NCBI GenBank assembly: GCA_030922375.1
Contig: JAVEPB010000014.1
Span: 1 to 38,445 of the forward strand
Source of the DNA: a bacterium
GTDB lineage: Bacteria > UBA8248
DNA length: 38,445 nucleotides
Direction of reading: 5' to 3'
The notes under the pieces are model-generated. The model made no database searches. It saw nothing but the letters and a program-made list of their open reading frames with translations, and was not told where the DNA came from. The translations under genes and the position numbers were made by a program. The first letter of the stretch is position 1. Every line of letters begins with the position of its first letter. Of the stretch, positions 17,443 through 24,886 are shown piece by piece.

Positions 17443-18531
17443 TCAAACCCCCTCCGGCAGGGGGAGCTTAACCGCTTCCCCGGCCCGGACGGACGCCTCG
17501 ATTGCCGTCGTGACCTCCAGGGTCTGGCGGGCTTGATCGGCCGTGGTGTGGGGACACGGCCTTCCCGTCGCCAGATGATCGATCCAGGACCGCGTTTCCT
17601 CTCCCAGGGGCCCCCAATAGTCTCCCAGCGCGCTGTTCCCCGAGGCGTTGCTCGTCAGGAACACCATCTCCAGCCTATGACCCGGTACATAGGCGTGCGG
17701 AAAACCCGCCTCGGTGTAGAGGATGTTCTCCTTGTGATCCTCATCCAGGAACAAGACCCCTTTTTCGCCCAGCACCTCCGTTCTCACCAACCGCCCGTGG
17801 GTAGGGTATTTGGGGGGGAGCGCGTAGCCGACACCGACGCTCACCGCCGCGCCGTCGGCGAACGTCACAACGGCCCAGGTCACTTCGTCGGCGTCGTATC
17901 CGGCCTCGCGGTAGACGACCCCGTGTCCCCGCGCATAGACCTCGACGGGCGGATTTCCCTCCATGAACCAGCAGAACAGATCCACCAGATAGGTTAGCGC
18001 ATCCTGAACGAAGGTGGCGTCGAGGGATCTTTTTAAAATTTCGATTCCGTGGGCGCGCGTGTTGTAGAGACGCCCCGTCCCCCCGACGAGACGCCCGAGG
18101 CGGCCCTGGATAATCTGCTCCTTGGCCAAAAGGTAGCGCCGGTTAAAGCGCATGCTATATCCCACCCTCAGCTCGGTTCCCGTCCTCTCGGCGGCGTCGA
18201 GCATCCGGCCCGCGTCCTCGAGGCGAAGGGCGATGGGTTTTTCGACCAGAACGGGTTTTCCACGCTCCAGCGCCTCGATGACCGGTTGGGTATGCTCGGG
18301 CTCGGAGGTCGAAACGATGACGGCGTCCACCTCGGGTTGGGAGATGAGTTCGAGGTTATCTCCCGAATGGGTGTCGGCCCCGGTTTTTCCGGCAAGCTCG
18401 GAGGCCCGGGCGGGGTCTCTGTCCGCGACGGCGAGATAGTTCACGGCGGGATGCGCCCCCGCCATGGTGGCGCGGAGGGTCCCGATACGGCCCGAGCCGA
18501 TGACGGCGATTCCGATTTGTTTATGGCGCAT
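17443..18531 (-). CDS. Gfo/Idh/MocA family NAD(P)-dependent oxidoreductase
   Basis: 362 residues. Rossmann motif IAVIGSGRIG at 8-17, catalytic VEKPIAL near residue 96, and the rest aligns by eye almost end to end with the protein at 6642-7721, including the CW-MEG-PPVEV and FPHAYVPGH segments. The two are paralogues about 10 kb apart on the same strand. It follows the acyl-CoA dehydrogenase gene by 59 nt. A CoA-ester enzyme paired with a polyol-type dehydrogenase is unusual and could mean separate transcripts. Convergent with the Fis-type regulator, 22 nt apart. Confidence 0.92.
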   Translation of the reverse strand: MRHKQIGIAVIGSGRIGTLRATMAGAHPAVNYLAVADRDPARASELAGKTGADTHSGDNLELISQPEVDAVIVSTSEPEHTQPVIEALERGKPVLVEKPIALRLEDAGRMLDAAERTGTELRVGYSMRFNRRYLLAKEQIIQGRLGRLVGGTGRLYNTRAHGIEILKRSLDATFVQDALTYLVDLFCWFMEGNPPVEVYARGHGVVYREAGYDADEVTWAVVTFADGAAVSVGVGYALPPKYPTHGRLVRTEVLGEKGVLFLDEDHKENILYTEAGFPHAYVPGHRLEMVFLTSNASGNSALGDYWGPLGEETRSWIDHLATGRPCPHTTADQARQTLEVTTAIEASVRAGEAVKLPLPEGV

Positions 18532-18590
18532 GATTCACCCTAAAAAGTTCGGGCGACCTGCCCGTCTCCGACAGGTGCTGAAATTTTTTC

Positions 18591-19769
18591 CTACAGGTCG
18601 TCCATCGCCTTGAGCATATTGACCTGGTTGGTGTTGCCCATGTGGTAAAGCTGGATGGCATCGCGGTAGATCTTCTCGATCGGGGCCTCCCTCATCACGC
18701 CCATGCCGCCCCAGATTTCCACCGCGCGCGTCGTGACGAAGTTGAGCATATTGACCGTCATGACCTTCGTCGCCCGCGCCAGCTTCGGGTCGTCGCTTCC
18801 CCCGTTGTCGATGCTGGTGGCCGAGCGCCACATCATCGTCCGCGACGCTTCGAGCCGGGTGAACATTTCGAGGAGCAGCGAGCCGATAAGATGGTGCTCG
18901 ATGATGGGTTTGCCGCCCTGGACGCGCTCTTTCGCATAATCCAGCGTCAGTTCGTAGGCTCTCCGCGCGATGCCCAGCGCTGTCGAGGTGGCCTCGAGCG
19001 TGCCGATGTTGGTAATGTCTCGGCGGCCCGCATGGACCTCGTTCTCCACGCCCAGCAATTCGCTCTCAGGTATTCTACAGTCGTTGAAAATAAGGTCGTG
19101 CTGCGGATAGAGGCGCAGCCCCACCTTGTCGTGCAGGCGGCCGACCTCGAACCCTTCCTTTGGCGGAAAGAGCATGAATCCCGAAGTCCCCTCCGTCCAG
19201 GGAACGGATTTGTCCGTGCGCGCGAATATCGTCATGAATTTCGCTTGGGCCCCCATGGCGATGAACTGCTTGGTTCCGTTCAGGATGTAATCGCCGCCCT
19301 TGCGCTCGGCTGTGAGCCCGGGCCCCGCCGAAAGCGTCCCGCTGTAGGGGAGCGAATTGTCGCTTCCTGCGTTCGGCTCGGTGATCCCGATACTGATGCA
19401 GTAGCGGGGGTCCTCGAGGAAACCGGGAATCACGCGTTTGACCTGTTCCTCCGTGGCGATCGCCATCAGCCCGAAAAGCGCCTTCCAGTTGTGGCTGTAA
19501 ACCTTCGAGACCGCCGGCTCGCCCGCCGAAAGTTCCTCGATCACGATACACTGGGTCAGGACATCGGCTCCGCTGCCGCCGTATTTCTCGGGGACGGCCA
19601 GCGCGTTGAAGCCCAACTTCGAGCCGCGCTCGACCAGCTCCCACGGAAACGAGTCCTCGCCGTCCGGGAGGCGGTCGAATTCGGTGCACTGCGGGATAAG
19701 TTCGTCGCGGGCGAAAGTCCGGGCCAAGTCCCGTATCGCGCGCTGCTCCTCGGTCAGACTGAAATCCAT
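18591..19769 (-). CDS. Acyl-CoA dehydrogenase family protein with atypical active-site residue
   Basis: 392 residues from the ATG at 19767-19769 (MDFSLTEEQRAIRD is the standard N-terminus; AGGGGGAA upstream). FAD- and substrate-binding segments are present: CISIGITEPNAGSDN (124-138), KQFIAMGAQAKF, GLRLYPQHDLIFNDCRIPESELLG (217-240) and EIWGGMGVMREAPIEKIYRDA. The usual catalytic Glu lies in YEGT; the ungapped equivalent here is MGNT, so the Glu position is Gly378. Glu259 is a nearby acidic candidate but is not at the alternative position used by isovaleryl-CoA dehydrogenase. It may use a different base or act on an unusual CoA ester. Confidence 0.9.
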   Translation of the reverse strand: MDFSLTEEQRAIRDLARTFARDELIPQCTEFDRLPDGEDSFPWELVERGSKLGFNALAVPEKYGGSGADVLTQCIVIEELSAGEPAVSKVYSHNWKALFGLMAIATEEQVKRVIPGFLEDPRYCISIGITEPNAGSDNSLPYSGTLSAGPGLTAERKGGDYILNGTKQFIAMGAQAKFMTIFARTDKSVPWTEGTSGFMLFPPKEGFEVGRLHDKVGLRLYPQHDLIFNDCRIPESELLGVENEVHAGRRDITNIGTLEATSTALGIARRAYELTLDYAKERVQGGKPIIEHHLIGSLLLEMFTRLEASRTMMWRSATSIDNGGSDDPKLARATKVMTVNMLNFVTTRAVEIWGGMGVMREAPIEKIYRDAIQLYHMGNTNQVNMLKAMDDL

Positions 19770-20036
19770 ATGAATTCCCCCTAATATTTTTTCAGATGAA
19801 TGAATTTTCACTTTAGGCCGCCGTCCGCCGAAGCGTCAACGCCTCAGGTGCCTCGACAAAGAGGCAACCATGGCCGGAAAATCTGGCGCCGGCGAAATCG
19901 GGGCCAGTGGTAACGGTGGGAGGCGCCTCGTGATAGGCTGAAACAGGTTCTCTCCAGGAATGGACCCTCGAGGCGCTCTCGGGCTATCGCCCGGCAGGCA
20001 TTCACCCGAAGCGAGGGAATCGCAGGAGGCAACAAT

Positions 20037-21395
20037 ATGAACGCTACCGAGAAGTTGGCGAAATTCATTGTCGAAACCCGGCTCGAAACGATTCCCGGGC
20101 CTGTCGTCCACGCCGCAAAGAGATCGATCGTGGACACTATCGGCGTGGCTCTGGCGGCGGGCGGGGAGCCCGTGGCGAAGAGTATCTCCGCCTACGTCCG
20201 GGGAATGTCGGAGGACGGGGTAGCCACTGTTATCGGAGCGGACCTGCGGACCTCCCCTCCCTGGGCGGCGCTGGCCAACGGCACTCTTGCGCACGCCCTC
20301 GATTTCGATGATACGAACTGGTCGATGGGCGGACACGCCAGCGCGGCCGTGCTTCCCGCCGTCCTGGCGCAGGGAGAGGCGCAGGGCGCCTCGGGGCCGG
20401 AGATCATCGAGGCCTTCATCATCGGTTTTGAAGTCGCCTCGAAACTGGGCGCTGGCACGAGCATGGGGCTATACAACAACGGCTGGCACCCCACCAGCGT
20501 GCTGGGCACGATGGGGGCCGCCGCCGCCGCCGCCCATCTCAGGGGGCTTGACGTCGAGACCGTCCGACTCGTCCTCGGGTGCGCCGCCTCGCAGGCCTCG
20601 GGCGTGCGGTCGAATTTCGGAACCATGACGAAACCGCTTCACGCCGGCCTCGCCGCCGAGGCGGGGGTGCGGGCGGCGGGGTTCGTCTCCGCCGGATTCA
20701 CGGCCAACAGCGGGATCATCGAGGCGCCCATCGGCTATTGCGTTGCCTTCTCGGGCAAGGACGGCTACCGCCTCGATGAGATAACTGGCCGTCTGGGCAG
20801 CCCCTATGTCTTCGAGGAGCCGGGCAACAACCTCAAGCCCTACCCTTGCTGCATGTCGGCCCACGCCTCTATCGACGCCCTGCGCGATCTGATCGACGAG
20901 GAGAACCTTTCCGCCGAGGGGGTCGAGCGCATCGATCTGGCGCTGATGGCGCCGAATTTGTCGAACCTGAGCTATCACGAGCCGAAAACGGGGCTGGAGG
21001 GAAAATTCTCGGCTGAATATACCTTGGCGCGGATGCTGACGGACCGCTCCCTGACCTTGGGTACGTTCACAGACGAGGCGGTCAACGAGCCCGCCGTCCG
21101 GGAAACGATGAAGAAAGTTCACGTCCATCTGGCGGAAAACGAGGAATTGATCCAGGGCGCCTCACGCCCCATCACCCTGATCGTACAAACCGGCGACGGC
21201 CGCAGGCTCAAAAAGCGCGCGACCATTTCCCGGGGCAACGCGGGCTGGCCCCTGACCGACGAGGAGGTCCGGAACAAGTTCAGGGACTGCGCCGGAATGA
21301 AATTCGACCCGGAAAAAACCGGGGAGGCGCTATCGGCGCTGGACCGGCTCGAGTCGGCGTCCGACATTCGGCCCATTATGTCGCTGCTAGCCTGA
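20037..21395 (+). CDS. MmgE/PrpD family protein
   Basis: 452 residues, the usual length for the 2-methylcitrate dehydratase-like family. Visible features: the N-terminal LAKFIVETRLETIPGPVVHAAKRSIVDTIGVALAA, HALDFDDTNWSMGGHASAAVLPA near residues 84-106, the glycine/serine-rich GTMGAAAAAAHLRGLD, and FGTMTKPLHAGLAAEAGVRAA. Members dehydrate 2-methylcitrate or cis-epoxysuccinate, or act as iminodisuccinate epimerases. No prpB/prpC neighbours are seen, so propionate metabolism is not supported. Start ATG with GGAGG 7 nt upstream. Divergent from the acyl-CoA dehydrogenase. Confidence 0.92.
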   Translation: MNATEKLAKFIVETRLETIPGPVVHAAKRSIVDTIGVALAAGGEPVAKSISAYVRGMSEDGVATVIGADLRTSPPWAALANGTLAHALDFDDTNWSMGGHASAAVLPAVLAQGEAQGASGPEIIEAFIIGFEVASKLGAGTSMGLYNNGWHPTSVLGTMGAAAAAAHLRGLDVETVRLVLGCAASQASGVRSNFGTMTKPLHAGLAAEAGVRAAGFVSAGFTANSGIIEAPIGYCVAFSGKDGYRLDEITGRLGSPYVFEEPGNNLKPYPCCMSAHASIDALRDLIDEENLSAEGVERIDLALMAPNLSNLSYHEPKTGLEGKFSAEYTLARMLTDRSLTLGTFTDEAVNEPAVRETMKKVHVHLAENEELIQGASRPITLIVQTGDGRRLKKRATISRGNAGWPLTDEEVRNKFRDCAGMKFDPEKTGEALSALDRLESASDIRPIMSLLA

Positions 21396-21590
21396 GCCGC
21401 GGAACCTCGCCCACACCTCCGCCCTCTCCTGGGCCCAGCGAACGGGAGTTTCGGCCTGCTCCCGCTGATCCGCTTTTTCGGGGACTTCTGTGCGTTTGGA
21501 GGGACTTTTACCGCGAGACGATTTTGACCCATCCGGCATGGCGGCACGTCTCATGATCTCTCTGTTTCCCGGACAATTTGGCCTTTTCAT
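21387..21590 (-). CDS. Small basic protein of unknown function, second ORF behind the c-di-GMP riboswitch
   Basis: 67 residues from the ATG at 21588-21590 (GAGG 5 nt upstream; a GTG two codons earlier is also possible). It is rich in Arg, Lys, Ser, Glu and Pro, with no signal peptide, membrane segment or recognised domain; the second half looks disordered then helical. It begins 23 nt after the stop of the first small ORF on the same strand, so the two may share the riboswitch-controlled transcript. It overlaps the convergent PrpD stop by 9 nt. Existence rests on position and ribosome site only. Confidence 0.45.
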   Translation of the reverse strand: MKRPNCPGNREIMRRAAMPDGSKSSRGKSPSKRTEVPEKADQREQAETPVRWAQERAEVWARFRGSG

Positions 21591-21613
21591 TTTCACCTCA
21601 GACGCAATTTTTT

Positions 21614-21796
21614 TTACGCCACGAGATTCATAATCGTTCCGCGCAACTGATCCGGTTCGGGATCGGGAGCCTCTCCCTCCCTGGACGGAGCGGGTACGAA
21701 AATCGTCTCGGTTTTGGATTCGAGGTGAAATTTGCCCTGGAATTTAACGGCTGCGGCGACAACGTCTAACTGAGGGATACTTGATTCGACTATCAT
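21614..21796 (-). CDS. Small protein directly controlled by the c-di-GMP riboswitch
   Basis: 60 residues. The ATG (21794-21796) follows immediately after the T tract of the attenuator hairpin, with AAGGAG in the 3' arm of that hairpin 7 nt before the start. The protein has no signal peptide or membrane segment. It has a short valine/alanine-rich helix, a basic centre, a PAPSREGEAPDPEPD linker and ends RGTIMNLVA, reminiscent of the short C-terminal LG-NIDV-A signature of YjfB-like putative motility proteins. That resemblance is weak and is inference. GEMM-I switches often control motility, chemotaxis or surface genes, so a small c-di-GMP-responsive effector is plausible. Confidence 0.65.
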   Translation of the reverse strand: MIVESSIPQLDVVAAAVKFQGKFHLESKTETIFVPAPSREGEAPDPEPDQLRGTIMNLVA

Positions 21797-21838
21797 AAAA
21801 AAACTCCTTGCGCGTGGCGTCCTTCGCGCAAGGAGTTT
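21797..21838 (-). terminator. Intrinsic terminator / attenuator of the riboswitch
   Basis: A perfect 14-bp stem (AAACTCCTTGCGCG and its complement) with a 10-base loop, followed by a T tract, just upstream of the ATG at 21796. Its 5' arm can alternatively pair with GGAGTTT immediately upstream (the GGAGTTTGAAACTCC palindrome, 21833-21847), giving the mutually exclusive antiterminator expected of a riboswitch expression platform. The 3' arm also contains the ribosome site. Confidence 0.85.
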
Positions 21839-21847
21839 CAAACTCCT

Positions 21848-21944
21848 CTTTCGTTCGGCAGGCCAACCATCAGTTCTATCCGGGCGGAACTGATTTGTGC
21901 CTTTGCGCCCCCGCCTCGCGGCGGGTTTGCCTTTATCGCGAAAG
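21848..21944 (-). promoter_or_regulatory. Cyclic-di-GMP-I (GEMM-I) riboswitch aptamer
   Basis: The minus strand shows the class I signature: P1 CTTTCG/CGAAAG closing the domain, then AAAGGCAAACC, a P2 hairpin CCGCC-GCGA-GGCGG with a GNRA tetraloop, GGGCGCAAAGGCACAAA, a P3 hairpin with perfect TCAGTTC/GAACTGA arms, and the 3' segment GGTTGGCCTGCCGAA. The GGCAAACC and CGCAAAG blocks and GNRA-capped P2 match the Vibrio Vc2-type architecture. It is followed within 10 nt by the attenuator and then the small ORF at 21796. Whether ligand turns expression on or off is not decided by hand. Confidence 0.85.
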
Positions 21945-22017
21945 GACTAGGTCATATATGGGTCGGGGCGATAAAACTACCTCCAAGAGATAGTATGGGG
22001 CGCAGGCAAACATTTTT

Positions 22018-22049
22018 TGTTAGATTGGTGTTAGGTTATTGTTAGATTT
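22018..22049. repeat. Three direct repeats spaced by 11 bp
   Basis: TGTTAGATT, TGTTAGGTT and TGTTAGATT start at 22018, 22029 and 22040, a regular 11-bp period close to one helical turn. They lie about 75 bases upstream of the riboswitch on one side and about 80 bases upstream of the small plus-strand ORF on the other, so they could bind a multimeric regulator. Confidence 0.55.
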
Positions 22050-22127
22050 ACTGATAGAGAATAAAAACAAAGCGAAATTTGCTCAAAAACGCCTCCCCGG
22101 GAGGCAGATTCTCGGAGGAATTTCAGC

Positions 22128-22346
22128 ATGACCTACCCGCAGGCCATCATTGCCGCCGCCGTCCTCATCGCCGGAGCTATTTTTCTCTCCGCTCCCCGCT
22201 ACCGGATCATATCCACCCCCACATGGAACGTCGTCTGGCGCGTGAACACCAGCAGCGGCGAAACCGCCTACTGCTCCCAGGGCGAGGGCTCGTGCATCAA
22301 GTTGAGCGAAAAAGATATTTCACTGGTCCGCAAGTTGAAGAAATAG
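22128..22346 (+). CDS. Small membrane-anchored or exported protein of unknown function
   Basis: 72 residues. The N-terminus is a single hydrophobic helix (residues about 6-22, AIIAAAVLIAGAIFLSA), followed by a polar domain with two Cys (YCSQGEGSC, residues 48-56) that could form a disulfide outside the membrane, and a basic tail (VRKLKK). Ribosome site GGAGG lies 10 nt before the ATG, and a GCCTCC/GGAGGC hairpin (22091-22105) is in the leader. It is divergent from the riboswitch operon and ends before a strong hairpin. No family is recognised; the size, signal and ribosome site argue that it is real. Confidence 0.7.
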   Translation: MTYPQAIIAAAVLIAGAIFLSAPRYRIISTPTWNVVWRVNTSSGETAYCSQGEGSCIKLSEKDISLVRKLKK

Positions 22347-22348
22347 CT

Positions 22349-22376
22349 CCGCCTCCCCCCGGGCGGGGGGAGGCGG
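22349..22376 (+). terminator. Strong GC hairpin between convergent genes
   Basis: A 12-bp stem of CCGCCTCCCCCC with its exact complement around a GGGC loop, beginning 2 nt after the small ORF stop and 17 nt from the convergent binding-protein stop. There are only short T stretches downstream (TGTGTTTCG), but its position fits a terminator acting in both directions. Confidence 0.6.
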
Positions 22377-22392
22377 TGTGTTTCGCTTCGGA

Positions 22393-23385
22393 TTATTTCA
22401 ATCCCAGTTCGGCAGCTGCCTTGCGCAGGGCCGAATCGTTGAGTTTCGTGGTCGTCAGATAATCCGGGTGGCTCTTGATCCACCCGAGTTTCACCTGCTT
22501 GTCGGCCATGTCGTTGAGGTAGGCACGGACTTTTTTCGTGATGAAAGGTACGGCTCTGACCCGCTTGATGACCGCCAGAATCACCGGGTACTTGGCCTTC
22601 CATCCAATTTCCTTGAGCCCCGCGGTATAGACCTTGGCGAACTTTTCCGGGTTTTTCTTCCGGAGTTCGTGGGCCGTAAGCCATGCCTTGAAATAATTCA
22701 CAAAAAGCCCAGGATGTTTTTTCAGCGTGGCGGGATTGCTGATCATCATCGCGCTCACGGTGTCGTACTTACAGAAATTCTCGAGAACGCGGACCTTTCC
22801 CCTTCTTTCAAGGATTTCCGACTGGGGGTCGATACCGACTCCAGCCGCCGCGGTTCCCGAAACAACCGCCTGGATGCGGGCCGCACCCTTGAGGCTCATC
22901 CACTTCAGGTCTTTTTCCGACATCCCGATCTTCGGCAGGCCATACATTTTCAGCGCGAAATCGAAGCTCGTCCCCTAACTCGTCGCGAAATACTGGCCCT
23001 TGAGGTCTTTTAGGGATTTCGCCTTCGAGCCCGGCTTGACGAGGATTTTCGCCATCTCGCAGATATCGCCCGCCTTGGCGATGCCGACGACCTGGCCTCC
23101 CTTGGCGACCGCCAGGGAGAAGGGCGAGAATCCCACCCCGCCGGCGGTGTCGAGATTGTTCTGGATGACAGCGTTGCGCATCGCTTTGCCCTGCTTAAAA
23201 TAATTCATCGTGTACTGGAGCCCGTATTTCTTGAAATACCCCAACCGGTGGGCAACGACGTCAGGCGCTCCGTTCACCGAGCGGTGAACGCCGAGCCGAA
23301 GTTTCGCCGCTTCGGCGGCCGGGAGTACGGCGAGCATTCCAGCCACGAAAGACAAAACCACCGAAAAAACAAGACATTTCTTCAT
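22393..23385 (-). pseudogene. ABC-type (nitrate/sulfonate/taurine-like) substrate-binding protein interrupted by an amber codon
   Basis: About 330 residues if read through TAG at 22975-22977. The first 136 residues hold a signal peptide (cleavage near AEAAKLRL) and the lobe-1 pattern RLGYFKKYGL, GVGFSPFSLAVAKGGQVVGIAKAG and LKDLKGQYFATS. The rest continues in the same frame with GTSFDFALK, then a normal second lobe to a natural stop. Such NMT1/SsuA-like proteins feed an ABC permease, but none is adjacent. Only one substitution (for example CAG to TAG) separates it from an intact gene, so it is a very recent pseudogene, a sequencing error, or a suppressed codon. GTG or ATG start with GGAGG upstream. 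Confidence 0.75.
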
Positions 23386-23424
23386 CACGGGGGGCCTCCC
23401 AATAGAAATTGAAACTCATTAAGG

Positions 23425-23437
23425 GGTGAGGTTCACC
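23425..23437. promoter_or_regulatory. Palindromic operator candidate, copy 1
   Basis: GGTGA-GGT-TCACC, about 40 nt upstream of the binding-protein start. It shares half-sites with the palindrome at 23543-23558. Between them lies a 9-bp AT inverted repeat, AAATAATTT/AAATTATTT (23449-23471). Confidence 0.4.
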
Positions 23438-23542
23438 GACAAAATTCCAAATAATTTTTTCGAAATTATTTCAGATACGCTATCACAACTTCCGCAGAAA
23501 CGGTAAACTTCCTTTTTCATTAACGAAATATTCTTCTTACAG

Positions 23543-23558
23543 GGTGAAACATTTCACC
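23543..23558. promoter_or_regulatory. Palindromic operator candidate, copy 2
   Basis: GGTGAAACATTTCACC is a perfect 7+7 palindrome with a 2-base centre, 44 nt before the LVIVD-protein start. The shared GGTGA/TCACC half-sites with 23425-23437 suggest one regulator controls both divergent transcripts. Confidence 0.5.
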
Positions 23559-23602
23559 TTTAATCCGAAACGCGTCATTTTTTGCCCCGGAGGTCGCTCT
23601 CG

Positions 23603-24886
23603 ATGTCAGGACCCTTGTATAAAATTCCGCCCCGCTCGGTCGACACCCCTTTCGGGGTGTACGACAACCTTCCGCCCGGGCCCGCCGAGCCCCTGCCGGA
23701 GCGGAGCCGGAACGTCCGCCGCATCGGCCACTCGGACATGAACGGCTGGGGCGACACCATGACGCTCCAGGTGCGGGACGGCTTCCTCTACTCTGCCCAC
23801 TCGGGAACGGACGGCCACGACGGACTGACGATCCTCGACGTCAAGGACCCCACGAAGCCCAAGGTCGTCCACCAGACCGCCGACAAGACCGGCATCGCGC
23901 GTTCCCACAAAATCGCCCTCGTCGAAAATGTTCTCTACACGAACATGGAAAAACTACCCGGAGCGGGGATGGAGGACCCCGAGCTCATCGGCGGGCTACG
24001 GATTTTCGACGTCGAGGACCCGCGAAACCCCAAGTTCGTCAACTACGTCGAGGTCGAGGGACGTGGAATCCACCGGCCCATCTACGACCGGGCGCGGAAG
24101 CTGCTCTATTGCTCGGCGTTCAAGGACGGCTGCCGGGGGAAAATCATGCAGACCTACGATGTCTCCGACCCCTTCGGGCCCGAGCTACTCTCCGAGGCCT
24201 GGATCGAGGGGCAAAACGAGGCCGCGGGCGAGACGCCCTCGTGGGACTTCGATTACGTGGGCTGGGGCTGCTGGCTCCACGAAGCGAACCCTTTTGGAAA
24301 CTACGCCACCTGCGGATTCTGGAACGGGGGGATCGCCATGTTCGACATGACCGATCCGCGCGAGCCCGAGTTCATGTGGCGCCACAACCCCCACGAGACC
24401 CACGGCTGGCCCGGCTCCTACCATACTTTTCTCGTACCGCCGGGCTCTGAGTTCGCCATCGCCACCACCGAGTGCTGCTCGATCGATTGCGGACACCCGC
24501 CCGCCTTCGTCACCTTCTACGACATGCGGAACGTTCATCACCCGCTGCCGATCAGCACCTTTCACCCCTACGAGATCGACCCGCACACGATGCACCCCCT
24601 CGACCAGAGCTGGTGCGAGACGGGCTCGAAGTACGGGGCGCACAACGTCTGGCTCGACATGAAAAAAGACGACTTCATGTACATTGCCTGGCACAACGCC
24701 GGACTCCGCATCGTGGATTGGTCGAATCCCTTCTCCCCCAAGGAGGTGGGTTACTACATCCCGCCCGGAAACAGCCACCGGACGGTTCCCCAGAGCAACG
24801 ACGTTGTCGTGGACACCTCGACCGGGCTCATTTATCTCGGCGACCGCTGGGGGCTCGGAATCGACATTCTCGAATTCACGGGCTGA
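23603..24886 (+). CDS. LVIVD-repeat (beta-propeller-like) protein
   Basis: 427 residues from the ATG at 23603 (GGAGG 9 nt upstream). At least five LVIVD-type repeats are visible, each a GL-I-DV-DP-PK motif: GLTILDVKDPTKP, GLRIFDVEDPRNP, IMQTYDVSDPFGP, GIAMFDMTDPREP and GLRIVDWSNPFSP. There is no signal peptide, so it appears cytoplasmic, unlike many LVIVD proteins. A Cys-rich segment (TECCSIDCGHPP) and several conserved His (THGWPGSYH, EIDPHTMHP) could bind metal. Such proteins are poorly characterised. It is followed by an SDR 26 nt on and a TSUP permease, which suggests one catabolic operon. Confidence 0.83.
   Translation: MSGPLYKIPPRSVDTPFGVYDNLPPGPAEPLPERSRNVRRIGHSDMNGWGDTMTLQVRDGFLYSAHSGTDGHDGLTILDVKDPTKPKVVHQTADKTGIARSHKIALVENVLYTNMEKLPGAGMEDPELIGGLRIFDVEDPRNPKFVNYVEVEGRGIHRPIYDRARKLLYCSAFKDGCRGKIMQTYDVSDPFGPELLSEAWIEGQNEAAGETPSWDFDYVGWGCWLHEANPFGNYATCGFWNGGIAMFDMTDPREPEFMWRHNPHETHGWPGSYHTFLVPPGSEFAIATTECCSIDCGHPPAFVTFYDMRNVHHPLPISTFHPYEIDPHTMHPLDQSWCETGSKYGAHNVWLDMKKDDFMYIAWHNAGLRIVDWSNPFSPKEVGYYIPPGNSHRTVPQSNDVVVDTSTGLIYLGDRWGLGIDILEFTG

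Noticed and set aside
22018-22049. CRISPR-like short repeat array
   Set aside because: The repeat unit is only about 9 bp with 2-bp spacers; it fits a protein-binding site, not a CRISPR array.
22975-22977. Amber codon read as pyrrolysine
   Set aside because: TAG is used as an ordinary stop by other genes here (for example the cupin ending 12676 and the genes ending at 18591 and 30696), and the protein family is not one that uses pyrrolysine.
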